Assembly (NCBI GenBank): GCA_052034685.1
Contig: JBPOIH010000019.1
Location: 1 to 52,069, forward strand
Origin: CAYUUR01 sp052034685
Lineage (GTDB): Bacteria; Patescibacteriota; Saccharimonadia; Saccharimonadales; CAYUUR01
DNA: 52,069 nucleotides
Direction: 5' to 3'
The notes beneath the pieces were generated by a model. It was not told the origin of the DNA, searched no databases, and worked only from the letters and a program-made list of their open reading frames with translations. Shown here piece by piece: positions 16,878 to 24,509 of the stretch (positions are counted from its first letter, which is position 1; the number at the start of each line of letters is the position of its first letter). The position numbers and the translations under genes are program-made.

Positions 16878-17312
16878 ATGAATGAACAGTTAGTCGCGGC
16901 AGTTGAGGGTTATGTTGATAATATGCAAAAACTAGTTAGCAATGCAGAGGAGCTCCGCCAGATGGAGCAAGCCGCCGGGAAAGGCGGGCTTGGGATGATG
17001 GTAATCGCAGGAGGGCTGGTGGTTACGAGTGAACTTGCCACCCAGGTAGCAGATACTATAGAAGAAGGTGTATCAATTGACAGTAGTACTGAATCTGAAG
17101 TGATTCAGAATGCGCGTGATACTGCGAATGTAACAGGCGATGCAGCATTTGGCTTTGGCGTTGCAGGGGTTATAACCCTAGGATGTTGGGGTATGAGCAG
17201 GTTCTTGCGTAAAAAATCAGAAAAGATAGCCTATGAAAGTACGCGAAATTTACGAGCGGCATCAGAACAGAACCGAATTATCGAGCAAGTTTTTCCGTTC
17301 AACGCTGAGTAA
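16878..17312 (+). CDS. Two-helix membrane protein with shared C-terminal motif
   Basis: A 144-aa protein. Helix 1 (about residues 33-50) and helix 2 (about 95-112) are separated by an acidic Thr/Ser-rich loop of about 40 residues. The tail after helix 2 is charged and ends EQNRIIEQVFPFNAE. Similar tails (TLLEAVFPDL and QQIVDAVIEPY) end the proteins at 18295 and 18681, so the three look like paralogues. An AAAAGGAGA ribosome-binding site precedes the ATG. Function unknown. Confidence 0.78.
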   Translation: MNEQLVAAVEGYVDNMQKLVSNAEELRQMEQAAGKGGLGMMVIAGGLVVTSELATQVADTIEEGVSIDSSTESEVIQNARDTANVTGDAAFGFGVAGVITLGCWGMSRFLRKKSEKIAYESTRNLRAASEQNRIIEQVFPFNAE

Positions 17313-17339
17313 CGTACCGTGAACTCGATGGTTTACTGA

Positions 17340-17345
17340 TAGAAT
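17340..17345 (+). promoter_or_regulatory. -10 element for leaderless gene at 17353
   Basis: TAGAAT ends seven bases before the ATG at 17353. Confidence 0.5.
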
Positions 17346-17352
17346 AAAGGCC

Positions 17353-17859
17353 ATGAAACGAATTGCTATCGTTGGCTGCCCGGGAGTTGGCAAGACGACC
17401 TTTGCTCGTAAATTGCAGCAAAAGACGGGGCTGCCGCTTATCCACCTGGACTACTACTATCACCAGCTGAAGTATGATTATTATCATGATAAGGTGGCGT
17501 GGGTGAAGCGCGTTGAGGGATTCATTAAGGACGATGCATGGATACTAGAAGGTAATTACAGCTCGTCTTTTGAGCAGCGATTCGCACGAGCAGATACCAT
17601 CATCTTCTTTGATTATCCAAGGCGGGTTGCTTTGTCCGGTGTTATAAAACGTCGCGTCAAACATCACCGTAAACGACGAGTAGAAATGCCGAGCGACTGG
17701 AAGGAAAAAGCAGACATAAACTTTATGAAGTATGTCTGGAATTTTGAGCGTGACTCAAGGCATAAGGTGATAGACGCGCTGAGCAAACAGGCAGATAAGA
17801 AGGTTGTTGTATTCAAGAACCGTCATGATGCAGAAGAATTTCTAAAGCAGCTACCTTGA
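17353..17859 (+). CDS. P-loop kinase, FlaR / adenylate-kinase-like
   Basis: A 168-aa P-loop protein with Walker A GCPGVGKTT at residues 8-16, an HLDYYYH segment and an EGNYSSSFEQR stretch. This is the pattern of proteins annotated as DNA topology modulation protein FlaR, which are adenylate-kinase-like nucleotide kinases. Its substrate is unknown. It sits between two-helix membrane protein genes but has its own probable leaderless start. Confidence 0.8.
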   Translation: MKRIAIVGCPGVGKTTFARKLQQKTGLPLIHLDYYYHQLKYDYYHDKVAWVKRVEGFIKDDAWILEGNYSSSFEQRFARADTIIFFDYPRRVALSGVIKRRVKHHRKRRVEMPSDWKEKADINFMKYVWNFERDSRHKVIDALSKQADKKVVVFKNRHDAEEFLKQLP

Positions 17860-17921
17860 AAGACTGAATGTGTTGCAAAGATCTTCACAAAATTGTACGC
17901 TATTGAAAGATAAGGAGACCT

Positions 17922-18302
17922 ATGCCAGAACAAGCAGTGCCCGTCAATACGGCTCATGAGCGAGCAGGCAGTGACATTCCGTATGTACCAGCTCTATTAG
18001 GGTCTTTAACAGGTGCGTGCTTTGTGGGTATGGTTACTGGATCGCTTCGAATTGAGAATAGTGAAGCAGTATTGTCCGAGCTTGCTGATGCTATCGATGA
18101 GAGCAATCCAGATGCGCGAGTGTCTAGCCTGGTGCCAATCGTTGAGCAGCAAGAAGCTAAGATCGAACAGGTGCAAACCGAGACACTTCTGGCAGGTGCT
18201 GGGTTCTTCTTTTTTGGAGTCGCTGCTGCTGTAGCGACATATCTTGCTGTACGTAAAAGGGATAGGCAAAGGACTAAAACGCAAGGGGTACCAAATGAAT
18301 AA
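17922..18302 (+). CDS. Two-helix membrane protein, first gene of a three-gene operon
   Basis: A 126-aa protein. Helix 1 is at about residues 22-42, an acidic loop of about 45 residues follows (SELADAIDESNPDARV onward), helix 2 is at about 87-108, and a basic tail KRDRQRTK ends it. An AAGGAG ribosome-binding site precedes the ATG. The next gene overlaps its end by eight bases. It lacks the C-terminal motif found in 16878, 18295 and 18681. Function unknown. Confidence 0.75.
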   Translation: MPEQAVPVNTAHERAGSDIPYVPALLGSLTGACFVGMVTGSLRIENSEAVLSELADAIDESNPDARVSSLVPIVEQQEAKIEQVQTETLLAGAGFFFFGVAAAVATYLAVRKRDRQRTKTQGVPNE

Positions 18303-18684
18303 TCAACAAACACAGGAAGCAACGCCAACATTTGAGCAACGCCACCCAGAAGAAGATGACGCATTATACAACGGGGGTGTAGCGGTTGTCGGTATCGGAT
18401 CGTTTGCGGTACTGGCAAACCTTGCCGTTATGGCTGACGAATACTTTGAAAAAGACTACTATATGCTTGATCAGTTCCGTGGGACTGAACTGCAGATGAT
18501 TGCCGTAGGAGCAGTTGTTGCTATAGCGGGTGCAAGTATAATGCAATTTGCGCGTACGCGGGTCAACGCACGCTTGCATGATCAGCGGACTGCTATCGAC
18601 AGGCAGGACACACTGCTTGAAGCTGTGTTTCCAGATTTAAAGCAACTAGGTAAGCAATCAATTACGGGCGAAGAAAGCCTATGA
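18295..18684 (+). CDS. Two-helix membrane protein, second gene of operon
   Basis: A 129-aa protein. Two hydrophobic helices (about residues 25-45 and 63-83) are separated by a short acidic loop, and the tail ends with DTLLEAVFPDLKQLG, resembling the tails of 16878 and 18681. The start at 18295 is chosen because an AAGGGG site lies about seven bases upstream and the ATG overlaps the end of the previous gene, a typical coupled start. It overlaps the next gene by four bases (ATGA). Confidence 0.75.
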   Translation: MNNQQTQEATPTFEQRHPEEDDALYNGGVAVVGIGSFAVLANLAVMADEYFEKDYYMLDQFRGTELQMIAVGAVVAIAGASIMQFARTRVNARLHDQRTAIDRQDTLLEAVFPDLKQLGKQSITGEESL

Positions 18685-19085
18685 GCGAACAGGCAAAACC
18701 AGAGAAAAGCACCAAGAGTCTTCGATATACACGTCCGCAAGAGTTCCTTTATATGATCGGTTCAGTTGGGCTGGTTTGGGGCGGTATACTCGTAATTCAT
18801 AGCATGGGCGAATCCGCTGCGACCAATGAGATCATGAGTCAGTTAGAAGAAAGTGATGCTGGAAACGACCAAGCAACGATGATTATTGACGGAATAAAGG
18901 ATGAAGCAATTGGTAGTACAGTTGTCGGCATTGTATCTATGGCAGTCGGAACAGGCGCTGCGCTCGGTTACCGCGAACTGCGTAGACAACAACAAAACGA
19001 ACAGGCCCAGACGATTGCAGCACAACAGCAAATTGTTGACGCAGTAATTGAGCCGTATACGCCAAACGAACAACTGCTACAATAA
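18681..19085 (+). CDS. Two-helix membrane protein, third gene of operon
   Basis: A 134-aa protein. Helix 1 is at about residues 20-40, an acidic loop of about 35 residues follows (SQLEESDAGNDQ onward), helix 2 is at about 75-95, and a glutamine-rich tail contains QQIVDAVIEPYTPNEQ, related to the tails of 16878 and 18295. It overlaps the gene before it by four bases, so the three are translated together. Function unknown. Confidence 0.75.
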   Translation: MSEQAKPEKSTKSLRYTRPQEFLYMIGSVGLVWGGILVIHSMGESAATNEIMSQLEESDAGNDQATMIIDGIKDEAIGSTVVGIVSMAVGTGAALGYRELRRQQQNEQAQTIAAQQQIVDAVIEPYTPNEQLLQ

Positions 19086-19120
19086 GACATACAAAATAAG
19101 TCTCATCGGGAGGGTGCATC

Positions 19121-20662
19121 GTGAGCTATACTAAGGGTCTTATGGATCAAGCTTTGGCGTTAGAAATACTATTGAGCGGGGAGAGTGCACTGCTAACTGG
19201 CCCAGCCGGGTCAGGCAAAACATACGTGCTCAACGAGTTTATAAAACACGCCCGCGCTGAAGGCAAAAAGGTTGCCGTCACCGCGACGACAGGACTAGCC
19301 GCAACGCACCTGAATGGTACGACGATTCACTCCTGGAGTGGCATTGGTATTCATGACGAGCTGCCAAAAAAGCACCACGAAGGACTCAGCAAAGCCCGCA
19401 TCGACAGTATTAGTAAAACAGACATATTGGTGATCGACGAAATATCAATGCTGCATGATTATCGGCTCGATATGGTTGACCGTATAGCGCGTGGTGTGCG
19501 TAAGACTGACGAGCCGTTTGGCGGGTTACAGGTGGTGTTGTGTGGTGATTTCTTTCAGCTGCCACCAGTAACGCGCGGCGCTCGTGCGCAGGGTGAGTTT
19601 GTCGTTAATTCGGCTGTTTGGGAAGAGTTTGACCCCGTGATCTGCTATCTGAGTGAACAGCATCGTCAAGACGATGACGTATTCTTGGAGATACTAAACG
19701 CGTTGCGAGCCAATGATCTGCGGCGACGTCACGCCGAGGCACTGTTGGCGCGCAAAGGTCCACATGATCCGTTTGTAGAAGCCACGGAACTACATACCAC
19801 AAATGTAGATGTTGATACGATTAACGCCGATCGGCTACGTTCACTGGCTGGCGATGAGCATATATATTACATGACGACTACAGGATCCAAGAACTACGTG
19901 GAGAGCCTCAAAAAAGCCTGTCTTGCCCAAGAAGAACTGGTACTCAAAAAGGGCGCATTAGTGATGTGCATCAAGAACAATCCTGAGAAAAAATACGTCA
20001 ATGGCTCGCTCGGCATTGTGGTTGGCTTTGAGAAGGGGACAGACTACCCGATGGTAGAACTCAAGAACGGCCGCAAGATTACCATGACACCAGAATCATG
20101 GGAACTGCGTGATGGCGACAAAAAACGGGCAAGCTTGGCACAAATACCACTACGGTTGGCATGGGCAATTACTGTGCACAAAAGCCAGGGGATGACGCTT
20201 GACGCGGCGCGGATTGATCTGAGTAAAGCATTTGTGGAGGGCATGGGGTATGTGGCGCTTTCACGGGTGCGTAGTCTGGACACGCTGAGTCTGGCCGGGC
20301 TTAACCAAATGGCACTCAGAGTCAGTAGTGACGCGCTCGAGATTGACGAGACGCTACGGGCCAAATCAGCCAAGCATAGTCGCAAGTACGAACACTTGCG
20401 GGGTGAGGCAGAAAAGCGCGACAAGCAAAAGCCGCCCAAAGAAACAAAAGGCCCATGGCAAGACAAACTAGAAAAAATGCGTGAAGAATTCCCAAACGCC
20501 TATCGCCCGTGGCTGCCGGAGCAAGATGAGAAACTAAAAGACATGTTTACAAGTGGCAAAAAAGTAAAGGCAATCAGCCAACAGCTTGGTCGCCATCCAG
20601 GTTCAATACGTAAACGACTAGAAAAGCACTACGGTGAAGATTGGGAAGCCAAGAGCAAGTAG
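19121..20662 (+). CDS. Pif1/RecD-like superfamily 1B DNA helicase
   Basis: A 513-aa helicase. Walker A is GPAGSGKT near residue 27; TATTGLAATHLNG, ILVIDEISML (Walker B), CGDFFQLPPV (motif III) and the C-terminal AITVHKSQGMTLD and GYVALSRVRSL motifs follow in order. These are the Pif1/RecD signatures of a 5'-to-3' DNA helicase. After about residue 430 there is a charged linker and a small helix-turn-helix-like segment (KAISQQLGRHPGSIRKRL) that may bind DNA. The start codon is GTG, with GGGAGG seven bases upstream. Confidence 0.9.
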   Translation: MSYTKGLMDQALALEILLSGESALLTGPAGSGKTYVLNEFIKHARAEGKKVAVTATTGLAATHLNGTTIHSWSGIGIHDELPKKHHEGLSKARIDSISKTDILVIDEISMLHDYRLDMVDRIARGVRKTDEPFGGLQVVLCGDFFQLPPVTRGARAQGEFVVNSAVWEEFDPVICYLSEQHRQDDDVFLEILNALRANDLRRRHAEALLARKGPHDPFVEATELHTTNVDVDTINADRLRSLAGDEHIYYMTTTGSKNYVESLKKACLAQEELVLKKGALVMCIKNNPEKKYVNGSLGIVVGFEKGTDYPMVELKNGRKITMTPESWELRDGDKKRASLAQIPLRLAWAITVHKSQGMTLDAARIDLSKAFVEGMGYVALSRVRSLDTLSLAGLNQMALRVSSDALEIDETLRAKSAKHSRKYEHLRGEAEKRDKQKPPKETKGPWQDKLEKMREEFPNAYRPWLPEQDEKLKDMFTSGKKVKAISQQLGRHPGSIRKRLEKHYGEDWEAKSK

Positions 20663-20668
20663 GCCTGC

Positions 20669-20674
20669 TAAAAT
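20669..20674 (+). promoter_or_regulatory. -10 element for leaderless gene at 20681
   Basis: TAAAAT ends six bases before the ATG at 20681, although AGAAGG just before the ATG could also act weakly in ribosome binding. Confidence 0.45.
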
Positions 20675-20680
20675 AGAAGG

Positions 20681-21358
20681 ATGAGCAGAAAGCACGAAAA
20701 AGAACAGAAACGCCGGTTCCGCAAGCGCCGTGTTGGCTTCTTTTTTATCTTGCTGATACTTGTTGCAATGTTGCTAGGGCCGATTTCATACGTATGGTTT
20801 GTGTCGCAGGATGCCAGAAAGCCCTATAACGCAATTGAGTCACTCGAGCCACGACCGGTTGTGATTGTTTTTGGCGCTGGTGTCTGGCCGGATGGCACGC
20901 CAACGCCTTATTTACAGAAGCGCTTGGATACAGCAAAGCGTATGCAGCAAGCTGGCAAAGTCCAGAAGATTTTAGTCAGTGGCGATAATAGTACAGAACA
21001 CTACAATGAACCGGACGCTATGCGGAACTACTTGGTCAGTCAGGGAGTTCCCAAAGACGTCGTCGTGCTTGATTACGCTGGTTTAAGTACGTACGACACG
21101 TGCTATCGCGCACAAGAGATCTTCAAAGTTAACAAGGCGTATGTAACGACCCAGTCGTATCATTTGCCCCGTGCTGTTATGACCTGTCACATGCTAGGAA
21201 TTGACACGATTGGAATTGAGTCGATGCGGGATGGCAGGGACTTCACGGCAGCGTACTTATTGCGTGAAATGGCGTCTATATATAAGGCTGGATATGAGCT
21301 GGCGTTTAACTCTGAGCCGGCCGTCAAAGGTGACCCTGAGCCAATAGTGGTAGAATAG
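20681..21358 (+). CDS. SanA/YdcF-family (DUF218) membrane-anchored protein
   Basis: A 225-aa protein. A basic N-terminus (EKEQKRRFRKRR) precedes one membrane helix at about residues 16-38; the rest is the DUF218 domain. Its signatures are VVIVFGAGVWPDGTPTPYLQKRLDTA, KILVSGDN, the EPDAMRNYLVSQGV segment and TTQSYHLPRA. SanA/YdcF/ElyC proteins are linked to envelope integrity and wall precursor metabolism. Its stop codon lies within the -10 of the next gene. Confidence 0.85.
   Translation: MSRKHEKEQKRRFRKRRVGFFFILLILVAMLLGPISYVWFVSQDARKPYNAIESLEPRPVVIVFGAGVWPDGTPTPYLQKRLDTAKRMQQAGKVQKILVSGDNSTEHYNEPDAMRNYLVSQGVPKDVVVLDYAGLSTYDTCYRAQEIFKVNKAYVTTQSYHLPRAVMTCHMLGIDTIGIESMRDGRDFTAAYLLREMASIYKAGYELAFNSEPAVKGDPEPIVVE
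21351..21356 (+). promoter_or_regulatory. -10 element for leaderless gene at 21364, overlapping a stop codon
   Basis: TAGAAT overlaps the last codons and stop of the SanA-like gene and ends seven bases before the ATG at 21364. Confidence 0.5.
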
Positions 21359-21363
21359 GTTAT

Positions 21364-22071
21364 ATGAGTATAGGAATAATTGGTGCAGGTAGCTTTGGTT
21401 TGTTTTTGGCAGAGAAACTCAGCGAGGTTGCTGACGTAAAAGTCTATAGCCGAAGCGGCAAGGGTGGGAAGTGGAATGCTTCACTCGAGGCAGTTGCGGC
21501 GTGTGATTGGGTAATCCCATGCATCCCGCTCGATGCCTACACGTCAGTATTAACCGAGCTTAAGCCTTTGCTGAGCCCTCAGACAATATTGGTAGATGTT
21601 TGTTCGGTAAAAGAAAAGCCGATACAGGCGATTAAAGAAGTACTGCCTGACCAGCAGCTCGTTGCAACACATCCGCTTTTTGGTCCAGAGTCGGCAAGTG
21701 AATCGTTAGTTGGGCACACGGTGGTGTTATGTCCAGAATCATCCGACAAAACAGCATATGATGCAGTAAAGACTTTATGCCAGCAATTAGAACTCGTTAT
21801 TGTGGAAATGAGCGCACTTGAGCACGACAAAGAAATGGCAGTAGTGCAGGGGCTAACCTTCTTTATAGCTCATGCCCTGAAAGACATGAATCTGCATAAG
21901 ATGGTGCTAGAAACACCTTCATTTAAGCGCTTACGCCACTTAGGGGAACTTGAAGAACATCACAGCCAAGAACTGTTTGAAACGATACAGAACGGCAATC
22001 CTCAGACTCGCGATGTCCGAGAGGCCTTTCTGCGGCATGCGGCATCGATCAACGCTTCGCTTGAATCATGA
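21364..22071 (+). CDS. Prephenate dehydrogenase-like protein
   Basis: A 235-aa protein. An NAD(P)-binding Rossmann motif (IGIIGAGSFGLFLA) starts at residue 3. VDVCSVKEKP, ATHPLFGPESA and a helical C-terminal dimerisation domain follow, the TyrA pattern. Prephenate dehydrogenase makes hydroxyphenylpyruvate for tyrosine synthesis. No other aromatic pathway gene is nearby and host-dependent CPR bacteria usually lack that pathway, so the real substrate may differ. Confidence 0.8.
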   Translation: MSIGIIGAGSFGLFLAEKLSEVADVKVYSRSGKGGKWNASLEAVAACDWVIPCIPLDAYTSVLTELKPLLSPQTILVDVCSVKEKPIQAIKEVLPDQQLVATHPLFGPESASESLVGHTVVLCPESSDKTAYDAVKTLCQQLELVIVEMSALEHDKEMAVVQGLTFFIAHALKDMNLHKMVLETPSFKRLRHLGELEEHHSQELFETIQNGNPQTRDVREAFLRHAASINASLES

Positions 22072-22088
22072 GTCTGCGGGCCGCATGG

Positions 22089-22094
22089 TATGAT
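22089..22094 (+). promoter_or_regulatory. -10 element for gene at 22106
   Basis: TATGAT ends 11 bases before the ATG at 22106, giving at most a very short leader. Confidence 0.45.
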
Positions 22095-22105
22095 GTAGAC
22101 AAGCT

Positions 22106-22702
22106 ATGATACGCAGAAGAAAAAGACAAGAACAGGTATACGCATTTATTGATAGCCAGAATTTGAATGTTGGCGTTCAGAAGCACGGCTGGAAAATGGA
22201 TTGGAAAAAGCTCCGCGAGTTTTTGAAGACCAAATACGGCGTGACAGAAGCCTTTATGTTCATAGGCTACGTGCCTGAAAACGAAGACATGTATAAGCAG
22301 CTGCACGAAAGCGGCTTCAGAATTGTGCTCAAGCCGACGTATGACATGACACGACCACGGCCAGAACAAGAAGAAGGCGAGGAGAAAAAGCCCATCAAAG
22401 GTAATGTTGATGCTGAACTCGTCTTGTGGGCGATGAAAGAATTTCCAAACTATCAAAAGGCTATTATCGTGTCAGGTGATGGCGATTTCTTTTGCCTAGT
22501 GGAATACTTAGCTGAGCAAAAGCGGTTGCTCAAAATTCTGACGCCAAGCCAGCAGTACTCCGGTCTGTACAATGCTTTTGACGAGTATGTTGAACAGTTG
22601 GATACGTACCGGAGCCAGCTGCAATATCGTTCATTTGCCAAATTCAACAAGAATCGCCGTGGGACATCAAAAGGAGAGAACAATGGCCCAAAAACTGCCT
22701 AA
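22106..22702 (+). CDS. NYN-domain (LabA/DUF88-like) predicted ribonuclease
   Basis: A 198-aa protein with the NYN fold: YAFIDSQNLNVGVQ near the N-terminus, GNVDAELVLWAM in the middle and IIVSGDGDFFCLVEYLAE. The acidic residues in these three segments form the PIN-like metal site. RNA cleavage or turnover is inferred from the family. The C-terminus is basic (KFNKNRRGTSKG) and its coding end overlaps the next gene by 20 bases. Confidence 0.85.
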   Translation: MIRRRKRQEQVYAFIDSQNLNVGVQKHGWKMDWKKLREFLKTKYGVTEAFMFIGYVPENEDMYKQLHESGFRIVLKPTYDMTRPRPEQEEGEEKKPIKGNVDAELVLWAMKEFPNYQKAIIVSGDGDFFCLVEYLAEQKRLLKILTPSQQYSGLYNAFDEYVEQLDTYRSQLQYRSFAKFNKNRRGTSKGENNGPKTA

Positions 22703-23024
22703 TGCTGCTGAACCTGTCATTGGTTTTATTCGCCCGCGACGGATATTGTTTGTGCTGGTTGCCGTACTTGGTATTGGCGCGGTGTTTTACCATCATGTCG
22801 AGAATCTCAGCTGGCTCAATAGCGTGTATTTCTGCGTTGTCACACTCACGACGGTTGGCTATGGCGATATAACGCCGCAAACTGAGCTTGGCAGGCTCTT
22901 CACAATTTTCTATATACTCATTGGTGTTGGAATCATTGCCAGCTCACTGAGCTATCTTCTGAAGTCATCTGTCGCCAAGCGTGTGACTGGTCATATGCAT
23001 GACGAAGAACCCAAAGACGAATAA
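22683..23024 (+). CDS. Two-TM potassium channel
   Basis: A 113-aa protein with two transmembrane helices (about residues 22-40 and 72-92) flanking a pore loop with the selectivity filter TTVGYGD. There is no RCK or other gating domain. It resembles minimal KcsA-type channels and would work as a tetramer in the membrane. The start at 22683 is set by an AGGAGA ribosome-binding site; it overlaps the end of the NYN gene by 20 bases. It converges on the PIG-L gene with a two-base gap. Confidence 0.9.
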   Translation: MAQKLPNAAEPVIGFIRPRRILFVLVAVLGIGAVFYHHVENLSWLNSVYFCVVTLTTVGYGDITPQTELGRLFTIFYILIGVGIIASSLSYLLKSSVAKRVTGHMHDEEPKDE

Positions 23025-23026
23025 AG

Positions 23027-23761
23027 CTACTGCACGCGCATAAAGCCTTCAAAGCGGGCAAGATCGTGCAGATCAGCCGTATCAGCGAGTTCAAACAATC
23101 GACTGGACTGGCTGGCGTGAGCCTGTAAGGCAGCGAGCTTTATGTCGCACCATTTCTTATTGAGGCGCAGGCCGATGTCGGTTTGATCTTCATCAACCAG
23201 CGGTGGGTGGTCGGTTCTAAAAAAGATATTGAACTGAACATCAAGCTTCTTGCCACTGCCTTCGTACCATTGTTTGCTGTGTACAGAATGGTATACGGTT
23301 GGCCGTTGGTCGGCTGGTAGTTGGCTGACTGCGTGGGTTGTCCAATCAGAGACGGCAATGTGATCCGGGTGTCCAGTCGAACCAGTGGGGCCAAAGGTTA
23401 CGATGGTATCGGGTTTTTCTTGTTTAATATGTTCGTTAATTTTGGCTATCATCTTGGCTGATTTATCGTCAGTGCAGTGGCAATCTATACATTCTAGGTA
23501 ATGCTGGCAATCGATTCCGAGCACCGAGCAGGCAGCTGCCAGTTCGTGCTTTCTGATTTCGGCCAACTCATCTGCGGGCCAGCGATTCTCATCATGTATG
23601 CCGGCTTCTCCATAGGTTGCTGTGACGCAGCATGTACGTTGACCATTTGCATCCGCCATGGCCATCAGACCGGCTGACGCCCACGTCTCATCGTCTGGGT
23701 GCGCCCAGATGCCCATTATTGTGCCAAGCTGTTTAACGTCATCTTGTGTTGTGATCTGCAT
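23027..23761 (-). CDS. PIG-L family (LmbE-like) deacetylase
   Basis: A 244-aa protein. The zinc-binding motif AHPDDE occurs near residue 20 and the second motif HPDH near residue 130, as in N-acetylglucosaminyl-linked substrate deacetylases. Likely role: removal of acetyl groups from an amino-sugar conjugate. The substrate is unknown. Divergent from the AlkD-like gene with 38 bases between starts. Confidence 0.9.
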   Translation of the reverse strand: MQITTQDDVKQLGTIMGIWAHPDDETWASAGLMAMADANGQRTCCVTATYGEAGIHDENRWPADELAEIRKHELAAACSVLGIDCQHYLECIDCHCTDDKSAKMIAKINEHIKQEKPDTIVTFGPTGSTGHPDHIAVSDWTTHAVSQLPADQRPTVYHSVHSKQWYEGSGKKLDVQFNIFFRTDHPPLVDEDQTDIGLRLNKKWCDIKLAALQAHASQSSRLFELADTADLHDLARFEGFMRVQ

Positions 23762-23799
23762 ACGTTACTCTTGTAGTATGATGGGTAGTATATCAACTT

Positions 23800-24507
23800 A
23801 TGAATGCGCATGATCTAAAAACTGAGCTAAATGCACACGAAGACCCAACGCACGCCGAGCTAGAACAGCGCTTCTTTAAGACGTACAAAGGCGGCTATGC
23901 CGAGGGAGATATTTTTATTGGTTTGCGTGTGCCACTTATCCGAAAGATTACCAAAGCTTACGCCAGTCTGCCGTTGAACGAAATTGAAGAGTTGCTAGAA
24001 AGCCCTATACACGAACATCGCTTTGCAGGGCTGGTTATTATGACGCTGCAAGCGCGTAAGGCTGATGAGTCGTCACTGCGCGACTTGTATCAACTATATC
24101 TACGACGTACTGATCGTATTAACAACTGGGATCTTGTGGACATTAGTTGCCGAGACGTCGTTGGTCGTTATTTGTATGATAAATCACGCCAGCCACTTTA
24201 TAAACTCGCAGGCTCAGCAAATCTTTGGGAGCGACGCATCGCAATGGTTAGCAGCTCGTTTTTTATTGGCAAACATGATCTTGCCGATACCTTTAAAATA
24301 GCTCAGATGTTGTTGCATGACGATCATGATTTGATTCATAAGGCGGTAGGCTGGATGTTGCGCGAAGCCGGCAAGAAAGACGAAGCACAACTACTAACAT
24401 TTCTCGATAAAAACGCAGCAGAAATGCCACGGACAGCACTGCGGTACAGCCTGGAACGCCTTAATCCGGTAGACAAACAACACTACATGACGCTAAAGTT
24501 AACGTAA
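23800..24507 (+). CDS. DNA alkylation repair protein (AlkD-like)
   Basis: A 235-aa all-helical HEAT-like repeat protein. The segment GLRVPLIRKITKAY and the aromatic stretch NNWDLVDISCRDVVGRYL with RRIAMVSSSFFI are typical of AlkD, a glycosylase that removes bulky or positively charged alkylated bases without base flipping. The three bases between its stop and the next start suggest co-transcription with the GH1 gene. Confidence 0.85.
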   Translation: MNAHDLKTELNAHEDPTHAELEQRFFKTYKGGYAEGDIFIGLRVPLIRKITKAYASLPLNEIEELLESPIHEHRFAGLVIMTLQARKADESSLRDLYQLYLRRTDRINNWDLVDISCRDVVGRYLYDKSRQPLYKLAGSANLWERRIAMVSSSFFIGKHDLADTFKIAQMLLHDDHDLIHKAVGWMLREAGKKDEAQLLTFLDKNAAEMPRTALRYSLERLNPVDKQHYMTLKLT

Positions 24508-24509
24508 GC

